A program made the translations under genes and the position numbers. 64,000 nucleotides of DNA, from NCBI RefSeq assembly GCF_002806995.1, contig NZ_NIHE01000002.1:186001-250000 (forward strand), written 5' to 3'. The DNA comes from Confluentibacter lentus. Its GTDB lineage: Bacteria > Bacteroidota > Bacteroidia > Flavobacteriales > Flavobacteriaceae. Under the pieces are notes generated by a model. The model saw only the letters and a program-made list of their open reading frames with translations. It did no database searches and was not told the DNA's origin. This document shows positions 51,960 to 61,667 of the stretch, piece by piece (positions within the stretch are counted from its first letter, which is position 1; each line of letters opens with the position of its first letter).

Positions 51960-52799
51960 ATGCTGAATTTTAAAACTTTAATAGCCCTATTTACTTGTTT
52001 ATTATTTTCAAATATTAGTCTTGCCCAAGGAGACAGCACAGTGACAAAAAATAGCATCTGGAAACAACTTGCCTATGATGGCAAATTCACTTTGCAAAGT
52101 GTTGGTAACGGATTTACGCAACCTTTGCGTTGGCAAAAAGATGATTTTATAACTGCAGGTGTTATTATTGCTGGCACTGGGATTCTTTATCTAGCAGACA
52201 ACGACGCACGAACTTTTTTTCAAAACCATCAAAATGATGTTCCACAAGTCGTAAAAGATATGGGTTGGTATTTTGGAAGTCCGCAAAATTTCTTTATGAT
52301 TACCGCTGGAATTTATGGTTTCGGACTCATAACTGATAACGAAAAAGTACGACATACGGGTGTTTTAATTATTGCGTCGGCAGTGACATCGGGCATTATT
52401 CAATCCATCTCTAAAACCGCGGCAGGACGTGCTCGCCCCATGTCTGGAAACCGAGATGACTTTAAACCTTTTGATGGTACCGCTGAATATCATTCATTCC
52501 CATCAGGTCATGCTATTTTATCATTTTCAATGGCACATGCTATTGCTAAACAGTTCGATAACTTTTGGGTAAAAGCTGGTATTTATACTGTGGGTTCCAT
52601 TGCTCCTATTTCTAGATTATGGGCAGACGCCCATTGGCTGAGTGATGTTGGTCTTGGTATTGCTTTAAGCATTGTGATAGTTGATGGTGTTGATAATTTT
52701 ATGAAGAAGAAAAATGCCTATAATTATTCAAAACCTAAACAAGTAAACTGGCAATTAAAAGCAGGATATGGCACAATTGGCTTTGTTGGCACATTTTAA
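51960..52799 (+). CDS. PAP2-superfamily phosphatase, exported
   Basis: A 279-residue phosphatase. Signal peptide (1-22, ending ISLAQ), then an outer part and a PAP2 core with motif 1 KTAAGRARPMSG, motif 2 FPSGHAILSFSMA and motif 3 SRLWADAHWLSDVGLG (Arg, His and Asp present). It should dephosphorylate lipid phosphates such as undecaprenyl diphosphate or phosphatidate in the periplasm. It follows the kinase gene by 37 bases. Confidence 0.88.
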   Translation: MLNFKTLIALFTCLLFSNISLAQGDSTVTKNSIWKQLAYDGKFTLQSVGNGFTQPLRWQKDDFITAGVIIAGTGILYLADNDARTFFQNHQNDVPQVVKDMGWYFGSPQNFFMITAGIYGFGLITDNEKVRHTGVLIIASAVTSGIIQSISKTAAGRARPMSGNRDDFKPFDGTAEYHSFPSGHAILSFSMAHAIAKQFDNFWVKAGIYTVGSIAPISRLWADAHWLSDVGLGIALSIVIVDGVDNFMKKKNAYNYSKPKQVNWQLKAGYGTIGFVGTF

Positions 52800-52800
52800 A

Positions 52801-52839
52801 AAAACAAAAAACCACGCTAATAGCGTGGTTTTTTGTTTT
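52801..52839. terminator. Bidirectional terminator
   Basis: A perfect 18-bp stem (52801-52818 and 52822-52839, core AACCACGCT) with a 3-base loop between A and T runs. It separates the convergent PAP2 operon and the membrane pyrophosphatase gene. Confidence 0.92.
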
Positions 52840-52852
52840 TAAGGAATATTTT

Positions 52853-55264
52853 TTATTTAATAATGACGTCTTCAGTAATTTGCAAATTTGCTGTTTTAGA
52901 TTTAACGGCGTTATCTTTATTTTTAAAAGTTTCAACATTGGCTTTCACTTCAGCTTCTGTTCCTGTAAAGTTTTCATAACTGGTAGACGTTTCGCCATTT
53001 TTAGTAATAACTGTTGTTACCACGGCTTTATAAGTCCCATCTTCATTTTCCATCATATCCACTTTAATTTCCTTAGAAACCATTTCTGTTTCTATGTCAT
53101 TATTAGAAACATAAGCAGTCATAACCTCATCTGAAGGCAATGCAATACTTGGTGCTATTACTAAGGCTACAACCGACATTAATTTTAATAAGATATTTAA
53201 TGAAGGTCCTGAAGTATCTTTAAATGGATCTCCAACAGTATCGCCTACCACAGCTGCTTTATGTGCATCGGTACCTTTACGTCCGTCAGCCTCAATCATT
53301 TTTTTAGCGTTATCCCAAGCACCCCCAGCATTTGATTGAAAAATAGCCATTAGTACTCCAGAAGCAGTAACACCTGCTAATAAACCTCCTAGCATTTCTG
53401 CACGACCAATAAATCCAACTGCAACAGGAACAGCAATTGCCAATAATCCCGGCAATACCATTTCTCTAATAGATGCTTTGGTTGAAATGGCAACACATTT
53501 TTCATATTCAGCATAACCATCAGCAGCATCAAAAATAGCTCTATCTTCAGGAGTTGCTTTACTCATATCAGAATCATATTTACGCATAACAGCTAAAGCC
53601 GCTTTTAACTGTGGAATATCCCTAAATTGGCGACGAACTTCTTCAATCATGGCCATAGCAGCTCTACCTACAGCATTCATAGATAACGCAGAGAACACAA
53701 AAGGCAACATACTACCAACTAACAACCCGGCCATAACGGTAGGTTTAGACACATCAATAGAAGTCACATTTGCCACTTGCATAAACGCAGCAAACAAAGC
53801 CAAAGCTGTTAATGCGGCAGATGCAATAGCAAAACCTTTACCAATGGCAGCAGTTGTGTTACCAACGGCATCCAATTTATCGGTACGCTCACGAACTTCA
53901 TGAGGCAATTCAGCCATTTCAGCAATCCCACCCGCATTGTCAGAAATTGGACCATATGCATCAACCGCTAATTGAATGCCTGTATTAGCTAACATCCCAA
54001 CGGCAGCAATTGCAATACCATAAAGTCCTGCAAAATGATAAGACACCAAAATAGCCGCAGCAATAAATAATATTGGAAACATGGTGGACATCATACCAAC
54101 GCCTAAACCGGCAATAATATTTGTGGCCGCCCCCGTTTCAGATTGCTTTACAATACTGCTAACTGGTTTCGTTCCTGTTCCTGTGTAATATTCGGTTATT
54201 TTACCAACAGCCAACCCTGCGATTAGCCCTGCAAGGGTCGCTAAAAAAACACCTAATGATGTATATTCAACACCATTATAAACCCATGTTTCAGGAATTA
54301 ATGCATCAATAATAAAATAGGAAGCTATAACCATTAATCCTGCAGAACCAAACTCACCAATATTTAAGGCTGTTTGCGGATTCCCACCATCTTTAACTTT
54401 AACGAAAAATGTCCCAATAATAGACATAACGATACCAATAGCCGATAATACCAGTGGCAAATAAACGGCACCTAGACCAGCAAAATCTGGTGTTATTATA
54501 AAAGCCCCTAATACCATCGTTCCTATAATAGAACCAACATACGATTCAAATAAATCGGCTCCCATACCAGCAACATCACCCACGTTATCGCCCACATTAT
54601 CTGCAATAGTAGCAGGATTTAAAGGGTGGTCTTCTGGAATTCCAGCTTCAACTTTTCCAACTAAATCAGCTCCAACATCGGCTGCTTTCGTATAAATACC
54701 ACCACCAACACGTGCAAATAATGCAATAGATGATGCACCTAAAGAAAATCCAGAAAGTACATTTAAAACCAAACTTAAATTATCTGCTCCAGGCCATATT
54801 ACTTGATAAATAGCAAATAATCCACTTAAGCCTAAAACACCTAAACCAACAACACCTAATCCCATAACGGCACCTCCAGCAAAAGCGACTTCAAGAGCTT
54901 TCCCTAATGAGGTTCTAGCGGCTTGCGTGGTTCTCACGTTGGCCTTGGTTGCCACTTTCATACCAATAAAACCTGCCAGTGCCGAGCAAATGGCACCAAC
55001 TATAAATGATACTGCAACCATACCGTTTGAACCATCTTCATTGCTTCCTTTAAAAAACAACAAAATAGCTACAGCAACTACAAAAACTGCTAAAATTTTA
55101 TACTCTGCTTTAAGAAAGGACATCGCGCCATCGGCTATACTTTTGGCAATCCTAATCATTCTTTCATTACCTTGTTCTTGCTTGGTTACCCATGCGCTTT
55201 TCACAAAAACAAACAAAAGTCCTAAAACACCAAAAAGCGGTAAAAAGTTCACTATTAATTCCAT
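52853..55264 (-). CDS. hppA: Ion-pumping membrane pyrophosphatase (K+-dependent type), with C-terminal tail
   Basis: An 803-residue polytopic enzyme. The core (1 to about 710) carries the pyrophosphate-site motifs [42 protein letters not shown] and [16 protein letters not shown]. The motif [13 protein letters not shown] has Ala where K+-independent enzymes have Lys, so it should be K+-dependent; Na+ or H+ export is likely. The last 90 residues (from [10 protein letters not shown]) form a hydrophilic strand-rich tail outside the core, which I cannot assign. It converges on the PAP2 gene and follows the soluble pyrophosphatase gene on the same strand. Confidence 0.93.
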   Translation of the reverse strand: MELIVNFLPLFGVLGLLFVFVKSAWVTKQEQGNERMIRIAKSIADGAMSFLKAEYKILAVFVVAVAILLFFKGSNEDGSNGMVAVSFIVGAICSALAGFIGMKVATKANVRTTQAARTSLGKALEVAFAGGAVMGLGVVGLGVLGLSGLFAIYQVIWPGADNLSLVLNVLSGFSLGASSIALFARVGGGIYTKAADVGADLVGKVEAGIPEDHPLNPATIADNVGDNVGDVAGMGADLFESYVGSIIGTMVLGAFIITPDFAGLGAVYLPLVLSAIGIVMSIIGTFFVKVKDGGNPQTALNIGEFGSAGLMVIASYFIIDALIPETWVYNGVEYTSLGVFLATLAGLIAGLAVGKITEYYTGTGTKPVSSIVKQSETGAATNIIAGLGVGMMSTMFPILFIAAAILVSYHFAGLYGIAIAAVGMLANTGIQLAVDAYGPISDNAGGIAEMAELPHEVRERTDKLDAVGNTTAAIGKGFAIASAALTALALFAAFMQVANVTSIDVSKPTVMAGLLVGSMLPFVFSALSMNAVGRAAMAMIEEVRRQFRDIPQLKAALAVMRKYDSDMSKATPEDRAIFDAADGYAEYEKCVAISTKASIREMVLPGLLAIAVPVAVGFIGRAEMLGGLLAGVTASGVLMAIFQSNAGGAWDNAKKMIEADGRKGTDAHKAAVVGDTVGDPFKDTSGPSLNILLKLMSVVALVIAPSIALPSDEVMTAYVSNNDIETEMVSKEIKVDMMENEDGTYKAVVTTVITKNGETSTSYENFTGTEAEVKANVETFKNKDNAVKSKTANLQITEDVIIK

Positions 55265-55326
55265 ATTAGTTTAGTTAGTTTATAAATATTTTTTTAATGT
55301 GGCTAAAAATAGTAAAATATAAGTGA

Positions 55327-55357
55327 TAAAAAAAACCACCTTAAATTTAAGATGGTT
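55327..55357 (-). terminator. Terminator after the soluble pyrophosphatase gene
   Basis: On the minus strand AACCATCTTA pairs with TAAGGTGGTT (one G-U) over a 4-base loop, followed by eight T. It separates ppa from the membrane pyrophosphatase gene. Confidence 0.75.
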
Positions 55358-55390
55358 CATTTTTTTGATGATTTATTATTAATCCTTCAT

Positions 55391-55918
55391 TTAGATGGTA
55401 AATGTTCTTTTTTTCTTATGTTCACTCTCATCATATCTCCTTACACACTTATGATAAATTTCTATGGCTTCTTCGGCATTGCCCCATCCACCGGTATCAA
55501 CTTTTTTCTTTTCTAGATCTTTATATACTTGAAAGAAATGCTCTATTTCTTTTAATCTATGCGGATTTAAATCGCTTATATCATGATTTTTACTCCAAAT
55601 AGGGTCTGATACAGGTACACAAATGATTTTTTCATCCGGTCCTTTTTCATCTGTCATATGAAATACGCCAATGGGTCTTACTTCCATAACTACCATAGGA
55701 TAGGTTGGTTGATGCCCTAATACTAAAACATCCAATGGATCTTGATCTAACGCCAATGTCTCTGGTATAAATCCATAATCTCCTGGATACATCATTGACG
55801 AAAACAACATACGGTCAAATCTTATTTTATGTAATGTGAAATCGTATTCATATTTATTTCTACTTCCTTTTGGTATTTCTATTAACACATCAAAAGTTAC
55901 TGTTTTATTTTCGCTCAT
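55391..55918 (-). CDS. ppa: Soluble inorganic pyrophosphatase (family I)
   Basis: A 175-residue enzyme with all family I motifs: IEIPKGSRNKYEYD, PGDYGFIPETLALDQDPLDV with the metal-binding Asp set, DEKGPDEKIICVP and KVDTGGWGNAEEA. It hydrolyses cytosolic pyrophosphate. Soluble and membrane pyrophosphatases thus lie side by side, separated by a terminator. A good promoter match lies 57-92 bases upstream. Confidence 0.95.
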   Translation of the reverse strand: MSENKTVTFDVLIEIPKGSRNKYEYDFTLHKIRFDRMLFSSMMYPGDYGFIPETLALDQDPLDVLVLGHQPTYPMVVMEVRPIGVFHMTDEKGPDEKIICVPVSDPIWSKNHDISDLNPHRLKEIEHFFQVYKDLEKKKVDTGGWGNAEEAIEIYHKCVRRYDESEHKKKRTFTI

Positions 55919-55974
55919 AGCTGATATTTTTTACTTCTTTACTATTAAATTATGGTGACCTATATTTTAAGACT

Positions 55975-56010
55975 GCAAATTTACTGAAGACTTATACGTT
56001 TAACAACAAA
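55975..56010 (-). promoter_or_regulatory. Promoter of ppa
   Basis: TAAATTTGC (55983-55975, minus strand) matches the Bacteroidota -7 element exactly. TTTG/TTG motifs lie 20-23 bases upstream (56004-56010). The leader would be about 50 bases. Confidence 0.6.
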
Positions 56011-56087
56011 AAGAACTTGTTTTCTGTATTATTATTGTTAGTTGACAATGTGTCAATTCTTGTACTACATTATTGACTTATATATAA

Positions 56088-56114
56088 AAAAAACACCCAA
56101 AATGGGTGTTTTTT
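56088..56114. terminator. Terminator in the ppa-GH3 spacer
   Basis: AAAAAACACCCA (56088-56099) pairs with TGGGTGTTTTTT (56103-56114), 12 bp, with a 3-base loop. It can stop the GH3 transcript on the minus strand, 240 bases past the stop, and also works on the plus strand. Confidence 0.85.
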
Positions 56115-56355
56115 CTATTTTTATGGATGTTAATTAATAATAGTCATTATGATAATTATTCATATGGTAATTAAAAACTTTGGTAAAAGTATATTTAATT
56201 AAAATCTACACAAACGATTTTACTGTATTTTAGATTATAAGATGAAATACTCGTTTAAAAACTCAAGGGATTACATTTGGTCGGTAAAATGGAACTTAAC
56301 AAATTCTTGTTAAATTTTTTTGCATACAAATTTATGTAAGATATTTAAGTCTTCT

Positions 56356-57867
56356 TTAATCTAAATGCAACAAAGCTTCTAAATAATCACGATTGTTGGA
56401 AAGCCTAGATATTTTATGCTGGCCTCCCAATTTGTTATTTTGTTTTAACCAATCGTAAAACAAATGTTCTCTTGCTATATGTATAATGGGTTTGTTAAGT
56501 GTTATATTATTATAACGCTTTGCTTCATAATCGGAATTTAATGCCTTCAAAGCATTGTCGAATAACTCATTAAAATAATTAATATCTTCTGGTGGTGTTT
56601 TAAATTCAATGAGCCACTCGTGCCCTCCCTTCTCTTTACCTTCCATAAAAATAGGTGCTGCGGTGTAATCTACAATTTCGGCTTTGGTAAGTTTACAAAC
56701 CTTTTTTAAAGCCTGTTCGGCATTTTCAATAATAAGTTCTTCACCAAACACATTAATATGGCTCCTGGTTCTCCCTGTTATTTTAATTCGGTACGGATTT
56801 AATGATGTAAACCTAACCGTATCGCCCACTTTATAGCGCCAAAGTCCCGCATTGGTTGTAATGATTATGGCGTAATTTTTATGCAACTCCACCTCGCTTA
56901 AGGGTATGGCTTTTTCTTCAGCCGTTCCATATAATTCCATGGGAATAAACTCATAGAAAATACCATAATCCAACATCAATAATAATTCATTGGAATTATT
57001 TTGGTCCTGAATAGCAAAAAATCCTTCCGAAGCATTATAAATCTCATAATATCTAAATCCCTTTTTAGGTAATAGTGTCTTATATTGATTGGCATATGGG
57101 GTAAAGCTTACGCCTCCATGAAAATATACCTCTAGATTCGGCCAAACTTCAAATAAATTTTGCTTTCCTGTAGTTACCAAAACATTGTTAAGCAGTACCA
57201 ACATCCAAGATGGGACGCCAGCTAAACTGGTGACATTCTCAAGAACGGTTTCATCTACAATAGCTTGCATTTTATGCTCCCAATCGCTCATTAAAGATAC
57301 TTTGTTGCTCGGAGTACTGCTAAACTCTGCCCAAAAAGGCATATTATCTATTAAAATAGCGGACAAATCACCAAATACCGTCCCATTTTCTTTATATAAT
57401 TCTTTGCTGCCCCCTAGCCTCAAACTTTTGCCTGTAAATAATTGAGAATTTTCATTGTTATTTAAGTACATGCATAACAAATCCTTGCTGGCTGCATAAT
57501 GACAATCCTCTAAAGATTCGGCACTCACAGGAATAAACTTGCTTTTAGATTTTGTGGTGCCGCTAGATTTCGCAAACCATTTTATAGGTGTTGGCCAAAA
57601 AATATTGTTTTCACCATTTCTGGTGCGTTCAATAATATGTTGGCATTCTTCATAATTGGTTATTGGTATGCGTTCTGCAAATGTTCTGTAGTTATGAATG
57701 GAAGCAAAATCATATTGCTTTCCAAAATAAGTATCCTTAGCAACATCAATTAAACTTAAAAGTAATTCGTTTTGTACTTCATTGGGGTATTTTAAAAACA
57801 ATTCTATTTGATGAAATCGCTTTTTTAAGAACCAAGAAGCAATAGAATTTACTAAAGGATTCGACAT
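56356..57867 (-). CDS. GH3-family acyl-acid amido synthetase
   Basis: A 503-residue enzyme of the GH3 (auxin-conjugating) superfamily within the adenylate-forming fold. The ATP loop is KSSGTTKSKSKFIPVS (100-115), then LAGVPSWMLVLLNNV, YYEIYNASEGFFAIQD and LWRYKVGDTVRFTS, and the hinge ITGRTRSHINVFGEELI. Plant relatives join amino acids to plant hormones; bacterial substrates are mostly unknown. Divergent from DUF2797 (42 bases between starts). Confidence 0.9.
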   Translation of the reverse strand: MSNPLVNSIASWFLKKRFHQIELFLKYPNEVQNELLLSLIDVAKDTYFGKQYDFASIHNYRTFAERIPITNYEECQHIIERTRNGENNIFWPTPIKWFAKSSGTTKSKSKFIPVSAESLEDCHYAASKDLLCMYLNNNENSQLFTGKSLRLGGSKELYKENGTVFGDLSAILIDNMPFWAEFSSTPSNKVSLMSDWEHKMQAIVDETVLENVTSLAGVPSWMLVLLNNVLVTTGKQNLFEVWPNLEVYFHGGVSFTPYANQYKTLLPKKGFRYYEIYNASEGFFAIQDQNNSNELLLMLDYGIFYEFIPMELYGTAEEKAIPLSEVELHKNYAIIITTNAGLWRYKVGDTVRFTSLNPYRIKITGRTRSHINVFGEELIIENAEQALKKVCKLTKAEIVDYTAAPIFMEGKEKGGHEWLIEFKTPPEDINYFNELFDNALKALNSDYEAKRYNNITLNKPIIHIAREHLFYDWLKQNNKLGGQHKISRLSNNRDYLEALLHLD

Positions 57868-57909
57868 ATTTATTTTATCTTTAAGTTTTTAAAAATAATA
57901 CTTTTTTTC

Positions 57910-58704
57910 ATGACTTTTGAAGGTGTTTTAACAAAAATGGAAAGTGAATTTTCGCATCCCATACAATATTATTTGGTTTTTGAATCTGATTTTTTGAGTA
58001 TGAACCAGTTACTTGATAAAACCATAACCATTCAATTTATTAAATACCAATGCTTAAACTGTGGATTAGACAAAGCCATTTACAGACAAGGTTTTTGTAA
58101 AAGTTGTTTTTATGAAATTCCACAAGCAGCAGATTGGGTCATGCGCCCAGAGTTAAGCACCGCCCACTTAAATCAAGAAGACCGCAATTTAGAGTATGAA
58201 AAGAAAGTACAATTACAACCACATATTGTGTATTTGGCAAATTCCAGCAATGTAAAAGTGGGTGTTACCAGAAAGAGCCAAGTGCCCACACGATGGATAG
58301 ACCAAGGCGCACACGAAGCCATTGAAATTGTTGAAGTCCCAAACAGGTATTTAGCGGGCATCACCGAAGTTGCTTTAAAAGACTACGTGAGTGATAAAAC
58401 CAATTGGCGCAGTATGCTTAAAAACGACATAAAAGATGAAGATTTGGTGGCGTGGCGCGAGCGTTTAAAACAATACATCCCTGATGAAGCCAAAGACTAT
58501 TTTATTGCCAGAAACTCTGAAACTAATTTGGAATTCCCGGTTAATAAATATCCAACAAACCCAAAAAGTTTGAACTTAGAAAAAGAACAAAGCTATACAG
58601 GAAAATTAGTCGGCATAAAAGGACAGTACCTCATGTTTGATGACGATACCGTTTTTAATATTCGTGGAAACGAAGGCTTGTTTGTTGGTATTCAGGTAAA
58701 CTAA
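57910..58704 (+). CDS. DUF2797 protein with zinc-finger-like motif
   Basis: A 264-residue cytosolic protein of the DUF2797 family: four cysteines, CLNCGLDKAIYRQGFCKSCF (50-69), likely bind zinc. Then VYLANSSNVKVGVTRKSQVP and RWIDQGAHEAIEIVEVPNRY, and the end GIKGQYLMFDDDTVFNIRGN. The KVGVTRKSQ segment resembles GIY-YIG-like nuclease cores, a suggestion only. The function is unknown. Its stop overlaps the AsmA gene end by 4 bases (convergent). Confidence 0.85.
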   Translation: MTFEGVLTKMESEFSHPIQYYLVFESDFLSMNQLLDKTITIQFIKYQCLNCGLDKAIYRQGFCKSCFYEIPQAADWVMRPELSTAHLNQEDRNLEYEKKVQLQPHIVYLANSSNVKVGVTRKSQVPTRWIDQGAHEAIEIVEVPNRYLAGITEVALKDYVSDKTNWRSMLKNDIKDEDLVAWRERLKQYIPDEAKDYFIARNSETNLEFPVNKYPTNPKSLNLEKEQSYTGKLVGIKGQYLMFDDDTVFNIRGNEGLFVGIQVN

Positions 58705-61397
58705 TTAACCGTATCTTTCTTTTTCTTATTTAAAAATCCGCCCAAGACATTTTTAACAGCATCTTTGGTGGTGGTTTTTGTCTTTGTAGTATCTGTTGGT
58801 GTTGTGGTTTTATTACCTCCAACAATAATACCTCCCAAAACATCTTTAACCGCATTATTTTGTTGCGTTTTAAGAGAATCTGTTTTAGATTTATTACCAT
58901 TTATTAGATTTCCAAGCATGTCCTGTACTTTGTCTTTTCCTTGATTTAACATTTTTTGTTTTTCAATCTCAACCAGTTGCTTGGTTAAATTGCTAACGCC
59001 ACTTGTCAAATCGGTTTTAACTGTTGGCGCAGTAAAAGTCCCACCAATATTAGCCGTCACAGGAATGGTCAAGTTATTTGCTTGTTGGCTATCTATTTTC
59101 CCGATAAGTCGGTTGACATCACTTCCTAAATATTTTGCAGGCACATTAAACACCGCATTGTAGCCTATGGCTTTATCAAAACCATGAGAACCAGACACAT
59201 CAATGGTAATGTCTTGATATTTTACTTGAAAGGGCTTTACGCTTACTTTTCCGTTGGCAAACTCTATTTTAGATTTTAAATCCTTTAAATCTAATTTATT
59301 AAAATCAATAAATGACAATGCCCCATCAAGTTTTGTTAACAATGGACTTTGGTCAGCTTTTACCTCGGCACCAAATAATTCTGCTAAAAGATTTCCAGAA
59401 AGGGTACTTAAATTTGGCGTGAATTCTTTGTTTAAATCTCCCGATAAAGCAATCGTCGTATTTAATTTTCCTTGTAAAAACTTGGCAATGGGCGCTAAAT
59501 TTTGAAGTAAATCCAAACCTTTAAAAGCTTCGGCAATATCAAATCCATTAGCTCCCAAATTAAAGCTAAATGTAGGTGTCGCATTTTTTGTAGATACTGA
59601 ACCGTTCACAGCCAACTTTCCGTTAAACAAACTTGAGGTTACATCTTTTAAAGTGGCTTGTTGGTCTTTTATCAAAAGTGTTCCTGAAACATCTTTTAAA
59701 TTCAAATTATCGTACACAACGGTTTTTGCCACGGCGCTAATAGTACAATCTAAAAACTTTGGGATTTGCAAAGTTTCAGTCGTGGTACTTTTTGAATTTG
59801 AGGTTTTTGTCTCTGTTTTTGTGGTTTCTGCAGGTTCTTCATCTGTCATGAAATCATTCACCACAAAATTGTTTGAATACAAATTAAAATTACCTTGCAA
59901 GGTTTTGTCACTCATGACAAATCCTAATAAATTTTGAATCGTTCCTTTGGCACTGATATCACTTTTGCCTGTTTTTGCATCAAAATCATTAAGCGTTACG
60001 GTTGCCGGATTAAAAGTCATATCCAATTTTGAAATGTTCAAGGGCTGATTCATCGCATCAGAAGTAAACACAAAATTGGTAAGATTCATATTCCCAGAGG
60101 CTTTAATACGCTCAAAGGCATTCGTGTCAATAGCTTCCATATCAAAAGAGGTATTGATATTCGCTCTTAAAATCCCGCTTAAAGGGGTATCTAATTCCAA
60201 CGGATAGGCTTTAGTTAGATTCCCAAGGTTTAAAACACCATCTATCACGGCGTTTACAAACATGTTGCCTGTGATGTTATTAAGAAGTATAGACGATTTA
60301 AAAACATCATTATCAATTTTAAAATTCAATGCTTTAATATCTACATACGTATCATCGGCAATACCAGTGGTGTTTTTTATGGACATATTAATCACAATAT
60401 CTTCCACTTTTTTTGGTAAGTCTGGATATTTAAACGAAGCGTTGTTTGAGGCGATATTGATATCTAAAGTCGGGATGGTTTCCTCAGTGACTTTTCCTTT
60501 AATGATGCCTTTGACTTTAAAATCGCCCGTAGTCTCTACATTTTCAATGTTTTTAGAGTAAGCTTCAGGAATCACCGCCAAAAAGTTTTTAAAAGACGAT
60601 TCTGGGTTTTCAAAAGTGATGTCTATATCCTGCCCTTCTTCTATAAGTTGCACATAGCCTTTAAATTGAATCGGTAATTTATTGATGTAACCGGTGTTAT
60701 CTTTAAAGGTGTATTTACTGTTTGGTAAGTCCATACCAATCAAGGCATCTAACTTTATAAGGTTATTATTGAGGTAATTGGTGCTATCCATAGTTAAGCT
60801 CAAATGACCTTCGGTTTTAGTGTCTAACTCCGATTTATCTCCCGAAAAAACACCTTTTCCTTCATGGTTCAACTCAGTAAGGTGAAATTCTATATTAGAT
60901 TCTTCACTTAAATACGTTAAAGCGCTATTTGTTATTTTATAATCTTTAATATCAAAAGAAAAATTACTACTCTCAGCCTCAGGTTTATTGGCATCTTCTT
61001 TTGTTATGTCATAATTACTAGCGCCGTTTTTATTGGTTTTCAAGGTTAGCAAGGCCTCATCTACATATATAGAATTAATAACAATGGGGTCACCATCCTT
61101 TTTAAACAATTCTTTCACAGACATGGTGAATGAAATACTCTTCACAGTCGTTAACATTTCGTCTTTAAAAGGTTCAAAATTGGTAATTACCAAATCGCTT
61201 ACATTGACATTGGCTTGCGGAAAACTTTTTATAAAACTTAAATCAACATCACTAAACTCCACATGGGCGTTCAAGTTTTCGTTGATGGCACGCTTTATCA
61301 TGTTCTTTATTTGTGATTGAAACACAAAAGGCGCTGCAATTAAAATGGCTATGATGATAAGTAAGGTAATACCGGTAATCTTTAATCCTTTTTTCAT
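58701..61397 (-). CDS. AsmA-family envelope protein
   Basis: An 898-residue protein with one N-terminal membrane helix (about 8-28) and a long periplasmic beta-rich body of AsmA/TamB-like repeats (SFIKSFPQANVNVSDLVITN, ADQSPLLTKLDGALSFIDFN). The last 150 residues are Lys/Thr-rich and low in complexity (TDTTKTKTTTKDAVKN). AsmA-like proteins are implicated in phospholipid transport and outer-membrane integrity. Its length is normal for Bacteroidota. Confidence 0.88.
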   Translation of the reverse strand: MKKGLKITGITLLIIIAILIAAPFVFQSQIKNMIKRAINENLNAHVEFSDVDLSFIKSFPQANVNVSDLVITNFEPFKDEMLTTVKSISFTMSVKELFKKDGDPIVINSIYVDEALLTLKTNKNGASNYDITKEDANKPEAESSNFSFDIKDYKITNSALTYLSEESNIEFHLTELNHEGKGVFSGDKSELDTKTEGHLSLTMDSTNYLNNNLIKLDALIGMDLPNSKYTFKDNTGYINKLPIQFKGYVQLIEEGQDIDITFENPESSFKNFLAVIPEAYSKNIENVETTGDFKVKGIIKGKVTEETIPTLDINIASNNASFKYPDLPKKVEDIVINMSIKNTTGIADDTYVDIKALNFKIDNDVFKSSILLNNITGNMFVNAVIDGVLNLGNLTKAYPLELDTPLSGILRANINTSFDMEAIDTNAFERIKASGNMNLTNFVFTSDAMNQPLNISKLDMTFNPATVTLNDFDAKTGKSDISAKGTIQNLLGFVMSDKTLQGNFNLYSNNFVVNDFMTDEEPAETTKTETKTSNSKSTTTETLQIPKFLDCTISAVAKTVVYDNLNLKDVSGTLLIKDQQATLKDVTSSLFNGKLAVNGSVSTKNATPTFSFNLGANGFDIAEAFKGLDLLQNLAPIAKFLQGKLNTTIALSGDLNKEFTPNLSTLSGNLLAELFGAEVKADQSPLLTKLDGALSFIDFNKLDLKDLKSKIEFANGKVSVKPFQVKYQDITIDVSGSHGFDKAIGYNAVFNVPAKYLGSDVNRLIGKIDSQQANNLTIPVTANIGGTFTAPTVKTDLTSGVSNLTKQLVEIEKQKMLNQGKDKVQDMLGNLINGNKSKTDSLKTQQNNAVKDVLGGIIVGGNKTTTPTDTTKTKTTTKDAVKNVLGGFLNKKKKDTVN

Positions 61398-61495
61398 TTG
61401 AAACTATTTATTGTTTTTTTATTGGGGTCAAGAAAAACATATCTAAGATAATATACGCAAAATTCATATTTAAAGATGAAATCCCATAGCATTTT

Positions 61496-61647
61496 ATGTT
61501 AAGTTTAGTACATGATAAAAATCAAAATATATTCTGATGTCAGTCTGAGCGCAGTCGAAGACATTAGAAATATTAATTTTAATAACATTTCGACTGCGCT
61601 CAATGTGACATTCTTCAATTTTTATCATATGAATGTTAAGTTTAGTA
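61496..61647. mobile_element. MITE-like non-autonomous element with 15-bp direct repeats
   Basis: The 15-base sequence ATGTTAAGTTTAGTA is present at 61496-61510 and again exactly at 61633-61647. Inside are terminal inverted repeats ATGATAAAAAT (61512-61522) and ATTTTTATCAT (61618-61628), and subterminal inverted arms around TGAGCGCAGTCGAA (61546-61559) and TTCGACTGCGCTCA (61589-61602). There is no coding capacity. Inverted-repeat ends within direct repeats fit a small transposed element with a target duplication. Confidence 0.65.
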
Positions 61648-61667
61648 AAAATACTGTATTCTAAATT

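Larger units (their letters stand above)
55919..56355. other. 437-bp spacer between ppa and the GH3 gene
   Basis: Contains the ppa promoter (55975-56010), a strong terminator (56088-56114) and, further on, a TAAATTTGT -7-like element on the minus strand (56336-56344) just after the GH3 stop. No ORF with coding character is seen. A minus-strand transcript from the last element to the terminator would be about 240 bases, a weak small-RNA candidate. Confidence 0.4.
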
